Shown one piece after another: positions 5,930 to 9,018 of a stretch of 9,018 nt of DNA; within the stretch, counting starts at the first letter, position 1; each line of letters starts with the position of its first letter. Source of the DNA: Candidatus Methylomirabilota bacterium (GTDB lineage Bacteria > Methylomirabilota > Methylomirabilia > Methylomirabilales > CSP1-5). A program made the translations under genes and the position numbers. Location: contig JAKEGQ010000046.1 of NCBI GenBank assembly GCA_022615475.1, positions 1 to 9,018 on the forward strand, given 5' to 3'. The notes under the pieces were generated by a model. That model saw only the letters and a list, made by a program, of their open reading frames with translations. It made no database searches and had not been told where the DNA came from.

Positions 5930-6619
5930 TTATTGAATCCGGAGAATATAGTTGGGCTGGGCCGACTCGATGTCGGCCAGGGCCTTCAGTTGGTCGGAGA
6001 GCTTGAGGGTGAGCGTCCTGAAATCGACGTGGAGCAGCAGGGTCGTGTCCGCTGTCGCCTCGCCCTTGAGCGGAAGGCCAACATCATTCTCCAGGGCGCG
6101 GACGAGCGCGGAAAACGGGGCATCGCCCGCCCCGCTCCGCTTCTGGGCGATCGCCTCGGCCTCGGCGCTTCCGGCCGAGAACCTGACGACGATCCCTTTC
6201 GATCTTGAGGCCTCCCGGGCTCCATCCGAAGGATCGGGGGTCAGCCGCACTTCCACGGCATTGGCTCGCCCCCGGAGGCGCGTGACCAGCTCGTCGCTCA
6301 GCTTTTGCTCATCGACCGAGACCAGGATCCACTGGCCACCGGTCACCTGTTTGGCCTTGAGCGGGACGCCGGTTGCGGACTGAAAGCGTTGGATCACCGG
6401 GGCCAGGACCCCGAGATCGGGAGGGCTCGTGCGGCTGGCCCGAGTGACGGTAGCGCTCCCCTCTGTCCCGGAGACGAACTTCACCAGGACCTCTCCCGGG
6501 ACGAACCGGGGCGGCGGCGCGTTCCCCAGGAGAAGGGCCGACAACGCAAGGATGAGGAGCCCGGTCAGGACGTTACCCGCCTGCACATCTGTGAGCTGTA
6601 TTCGCATGTTGGGCCCCAT
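5930..6619 (-). CDS. Secreted protein with two inhibitor-I9-like (subtilisin prodomain) repeats
   Basis: 229-residue protein with no protease domain. An N-terminal hydrophobic stretch (about 17-34) reads as a Sec signal peptide without lipobox. Two repeats follow: residues about 39-130, from FVPGEVLVKF through GVPLKA and DEQKLSDELVTRLRGRANAVEVRL, and about 141-229, from KGIVVRF through GLPLKG and LTLKLSDQLKALADIESAQPNYIL. They share layout and scattered identities but have diverged. The opening VPGEVLVKF and closing AQPNYILRI match the prodomain of the divergent S8 protease (VPGEVIVKM and AQPNYILRI). Free I9 domains can inhibit or help fold subtilases, so a role as trans-acting inhibitor or chaperone of the neighbour is the leading inference. 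The start may instead be ATG 6607 (residue 5), preceded by GGGG. The intergenic region shared with the protease is 91 bases. Confidence 0.78.
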   Translation of the reverse strand: MGPNMRIQLTDVQAGNVLTGLLILALSALLLGNAPPPRFVPGEVLVKFVSGTEGSATVTRASRTSPPDLGVLAPVIQRFQSATGVPLKAKQVTGGQWILVSVDEQKLSDELVTRLRGRANAVEVRLTPDPSDGAREASRSKGIVVRFSAGSAEAEAIAQKRSGAGDAPFSALVRALENDVGLPLKGEATADTTLLLHVDFRTLTLKLSDQLKALADIESAQPNYILRIQ

Positions 6620-6645
6620 CTAGCACCGTTATTGCCCCAGTAGAC

Positions 6646-6655
6646 CCGGTACCGG
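6646..6655. promoter_or_regulatory. Palindrome in the divergent I9/protease control region, candidate operator
   Basis: CCGGTACCGG is a perfect 10-bp palindrome near the middle of the 91-base gap. It sits between an imperfect inverted repeat, 6620-6630 and 6674-6684, that matches at 9 of 11 positions and has nearly the same centre. This suggests binding of a dimeric regulator to both promoters; no sigma-70 boxes could be chosen with confidence. Confidence 0.35.
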
Positions 6656-6710
6656 TTGGGTGAGAAAAGTTGGAACGGCACTAGTCTACACCGACGAGAA
6701 GGAGGACGCA

Positions 6711-8531
6711 ATGAAGACGCTTGGACTCGTCCTTATGGTCGTTTCGGCTGTTTTGGCCGCAGGCTCCCTGCCCGCGACCGCCCAGGAACTCACGCCGGAG
6801 CAGGTCCAGCGGCTCTTTGAGCGCAGGGCCATCCCCCCTCAGGCTCAGGTCGTCCCTGGAGAGGTCATCGTGAAGATGAAGCCGGCCCGGACCCTTGGCC
6901 CTGCAGACCTCACACGGTTCGGCGTCGAGGACGGCAAGCGAGTGACATCCGGCGGCGAGGTGATCTACCGCATCCCGGTCAAGACCTTGAAGACTCTCTC
7001 GGCCACCCAGGCGCGGGATCGAACACTAGCGGTCCTCCAGCAGCTCCGCGCAGACCCCAATGTCCTGTATGCGCAACCGAATTACATCTTACGCATCATG
7101 AGAACCCCCAACGATCCCCGTTTTCCTGAGCAGTGGCACTACCGCGACAATGGCACCGGCACCGGCCAGTCTCCGGGCGGGATCAACCTGCCCAGGGCGT
7201 GGGATGCGAGCATCGGAAGCAACAGCATCGTTGTGGCGGTCATCGATACCGGGATCCTCCCGGCTCACCCGGATATTGTCGGCTCCCCGAACCTGATCGC
7301 CGGCTTTGACATGATCAGCGACCCGGCGATCTCGAACGACGGAGGTGGTCGCGACAACGATCCTACAGATCCCGGCGATGCGGTCGCCGCGGACGAGTGC
7401 TTCCCGGGCGATCCTGCCCAGCCCTCGAGCTGGCATGGGACCCATGTGGCCGGGACGATCGGTGTAGGGAGGACAGACAACAGCGTCGGGGTCGCAGGCG
7501 CCAATTGGACCGTGCGGGTCCAGGCCGTGCGGGTGCTGGGCAAGTGTGGAGGTACCATCGCAGACATCAACGATGGCATCCGCTGGGCCGCAGGCCTCGC
7601 CGTTCCCGGCGTGCCGACCAATCCGACGCCGGCCCGGGTGATCAACATGAGCCTCGGAACCCCGCCCGGCAATCCGTGCTCGGCCTCCCCGTCCACCCAG
7701 GCGGCGATCGATGACGCGGTGGGGGCGGGCGCCGCAGTCGTGGTGGCTGCCGGGAATGACGCGGTGGATGCCTCGCAGGTCTTTCCGGCGAGCTGTAACA
7801 ACGTGATCACCGTGGCAGCGAGCGACGCCCGAGGCCACCTGGTGACCCGCTATTCGAACTTCGGCACCACGGTCGAGATTCTGGCACCCGGTGGGGACGT
7901 GCAGCGGAACGACAGTGGGAACGGCAACGATGGCGTGCTCAGCATGGTTCACCCCAGCGCCGGCACCTATGCACGCTACAACGGCACGTCAATGGCGACC
8001 CCCCACGTGGCGGGCGTGGCCGCGCTGTATCTCGCGCAAACCCCCACGCTGACCCCGGCGCAGCTTACCGCCGAGCTTCAGCGCAATGCCCTTCCCAGGA
8101 CACCGGCCCAATGTCCGCAGCCCTGTGGCACAGGGCTCTTGAGCGCGGTCCGGGGAGTGACCCCGGTGGCCGTGAGCCTGGTGCTCGACCCCGACAGGAC
8201 GCTCCAGCCCGGCGAAACGACGACCGCCAGGGCGACAGTCACGCAGGGCGGGGTGCCGCAGGCGGGGAAGACGGTGACGTTCAGCACGGCAAATCCTAGC
8301 GTCGCCTCCGTCTCGCCGGCCTCTGCTGTGACCGGCTCTAGCGGTCAGGCACAAGCCACCGTGCGGGGCGCATCGCAAGGGAGCACGACGGTGACGGCGG
8401 GTGCCGACGGTGCCTCCGCCTCCAAATCTGTACAGGTGCCTGATCTGTCGCTGATCGGAATGGTTGTGCTGGCGATCGGCGTGGTACTCATCGGGCTTCT
8501 CCGCAGGCCCCCCAGGTCAGCGCAGGAGTAG
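6711..8531 (+). CDS. Secreted S8 subtilisin-like protease with I9 prodomain, Ig-like domain and CTERM sorting signal
   Basis: 606-residue preproprotease. In order: signal peptide 1-25 (ending ATAQ), I9 prodomain about 46-129 (VPGEVIVKM to AQPNYILRI), S8 catalytic domain about 135-480, bacterial Ig-like (Big_1-type) domain about 485-575, and a C-terminal tripartite signal. The catalytic residues are all present: Asp179 in VIDTG, His242 in HGTHVAGT, Asn349 in AAGND and Ser427 in NGTSMATPHVAG. Six cysteines in the exported part suggest disulfides. The tail has VPDLSLIG at 576-583, a hydrophobic segment 584-597 and then Arg598-Arg599, the layout of an IPTLxxWG-CTERM signal. ATG 6711 was chosen over GTG 6660 because GGAGG at 6701-6705 is correctly spaced and the signal peptide then starts MKT. 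It is followed 15 bases on by an exosortase-like gene. Substrates are unknown. Confidence 0.95.
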   Translation: MKTLGLVLMVVSAVLAAGSLPATAQELTPEQVQRLFERRAIPPQAQVVPGEVIVKMKPARTLGPADLTRFGVEDGKRVTSGGEVIYRIPVKTLKTLSATQARDRTLAVLQQLRADPNVLYAQPNYILRIMRTPNDPRFPEQWHYRDNGTGTGQSPGGINLPRAWDASIGSNSIVVAVIDTGILPAHPDIVGSPNLIAGFDMISDPAISNDGGGRDNDPTDPGDAVAADECFPGDPAQPSSWHGTHVAGTIGVGRTDNSVGVAGANWTVRVQAVRVLGKCGGTIADINDGIRWAAGLAVPGVPTNPTPARVINMSLGTPPGNPCSASPSTQAAIDDAVGAGAAVVVAAGNDAVDASQVFPASCNNVITVAASDARGHLVTRYSNFGTTVEILAPGGDVQRNDSGNGNDGVLSMVHPSAGTYARYNGTSMATPHVAGVAALYLAQTPTLTPAQLTAELQRNALPRTPAQCPQPCGTGLLSAVRGVTPVAVSLVLDPDRTLQPGETTTARATVTQGGVPQAGKTVTFSTANPSVASVSPASAVTGSSGQAQATVRGASQGSTTVTAGADGASASKSVQVPDLSLIGMVVLAIGVVLIGLLRRPPRSAQE

Positions 8532-8546
8532 GGGCTGGAGTCTTTC

Positions 8547-9018
8547 ATGCCCGTAACAAGGCAACTCAATCTTCGCTTCGCGCTGGTGATGGTAGGCTTC
8601 GGGGGCGCCGTCCTGCTCACGTACCGTGAGGACGTCCTCGGAGCCCTCCTTGCCCCTGTGACAATGTGGACGGCACGGGTGACGCTCGTATTGCTTCACT
8701 GGTTAGGAATGGAGGCGACGCGGACGGCGACCGTGATCAGCCACACGAACGGCTTTGCCTACGAGATCTACTACCGCTGTAGCGGATTTTTGCCGGTTGG
8801 CTTCCTGACGACAGCCATCCTGGCCTATCCTGGACCTCTCCGGCGCAAGATCATCGGCCTTGTCGTTGCAGTACCCATCCTGATTGCGCTTAACCTGACG
8901 CGTCTCGTGCACCTGTTCTACCTCGGGGTGCATGATCCAGCCGCTTTCGATTTTGCGCACTCTGTCCTCTGGGAGGGTTTCCTGATCCTGGCGGTCCTCG
9001 GGCTGTGGCTCGGCTGGA
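8547..9018 (+). CDS. xrtH: Exosortase H-like membrane transpeptidase, 3' end cut by window
   Basis: 157 codons are visible with no stop. Exosortases are multi-spanning inner-membrane cysteine enzymes that recognise C-terminal PEP-CTERM-like signals, cleave them and probably transfer the protein to a surface acceptor. The three residues expected of the family are seen: Cys78 in YYRCSGFLPVGF, Arg119 in ALNLTRLVHLFY and His138 in FDFAHSVLWEG. Hydrophobic segments fall at about 11-25, 31-53, 79-95, 101-127 and 141-157. The small size and absence of extra domains fit exosortase H, the form paired with IPTLxxWG-CTERM proteins, and the preceding protease carries such a tail. GGAG lies 6 bases before the ATG. 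It begins 15 bases after the protease stop, so the two are probably one transcript. Assignment to the exosortase family is firm; the H subtype rests on size, context and remembered features. Confidence 0.85.
   Translation, partial: MPVTRQLNLRFALVMVGFGGAVLLTYREDVLGALLAPVTMWTARVTLVLLHWLGMEATRTATVISHTNGFAYEIYYRCSGFLPVGFLTTAILAYPGPLRRKIIGLVVAVPILIALNLTRLVHLFYLGVHDPAAFDFAHSVLWEGFLILAVLGLWLGW

Noticed and set aside
6660..6710. 17-residue extension of the protease from GTG 6660
   Set aside because: It would bury the signal peptide behind polar residues and has no good ribosome site, whereas ATG 6711 has a well-spaced GGAGG.
7089..7952. A 287-codon open frame on the minus strand
   Set aside because: It is antisense to the S8 catalytic domain, with a His/Arg/Gly-rich translation and no family resemblance.

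Overview
The window is GC-rich bacterial chromosomal DNA with compact genes. A sorting enzyme of the exosortase type, a lipoprotein signal on a solute-binding protein and several secreted proteins point to a Gram-negative (diderm) bacterium. The style resembles environmental lineages such as Methylomirabilota/Rokubacteria or Nitrospirota, but this is an impression and not a placement.

Left part (1-3013, all minus strand): a likely operon read right to left. It holds a YifB/ComM-type AAA+ ATPase, a 63-residue four-cysteine zinc-ribbon protein starting 3 bases after the ATPase stop, and a family 5 (peptide/nickel type) substrate-binding lipoprotein that runs off the window at base 1.

Middle (3140-5316): a Y1/HUH transposase of the REP-associated (RAYT) type is bounded by near-perfect 24-bp inverted repeats, so the whole element (about 932 bp) can be delimited. 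Its left end abuts three short tandem repeats that carry the same terminal sequence. Beyond it lies a GltI-like glutamate/aspartate-binding protein gene with no permease or ATPase partner in view. The 291-bp gap after it, between divergent genes, carries a textbook sigma-54 (-24/-12) promoter facing right and a possible G-quadruplex on the minus strand.

Right part (5317-9018): a short PrmA-like methyltransferase lacking the family's N-terminal domain comes first. Next is a locus that looks like a dedicated surface-protease system. A secreted protein made of two diverged inhibitor-I9-like repeats (minus strand) is divergent from a secreted subtilisin-like S8 protease (plus strand). The protease has its own I9 prodomain, a bacterial Ig-like domain and a C-terminal signal resembling IPTLxxWG-CTERM. 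Fifteen bases after it starts an exosortase H-like membrane cysteine protease, cut by the window end.

The proposed working model is inference. The protease is exported, its C-terminal tripartite signal is recognised by the adjacent XrtH-like enzyme, and the divergent double-I9 protein restrains or helps fold the protease. The I9 protein ends in the same nine residues (AQPNYILRI plus one residue) that occur near the end of the protease's own prodomain. No rRNA, tRNA or CRISPR array was seen.
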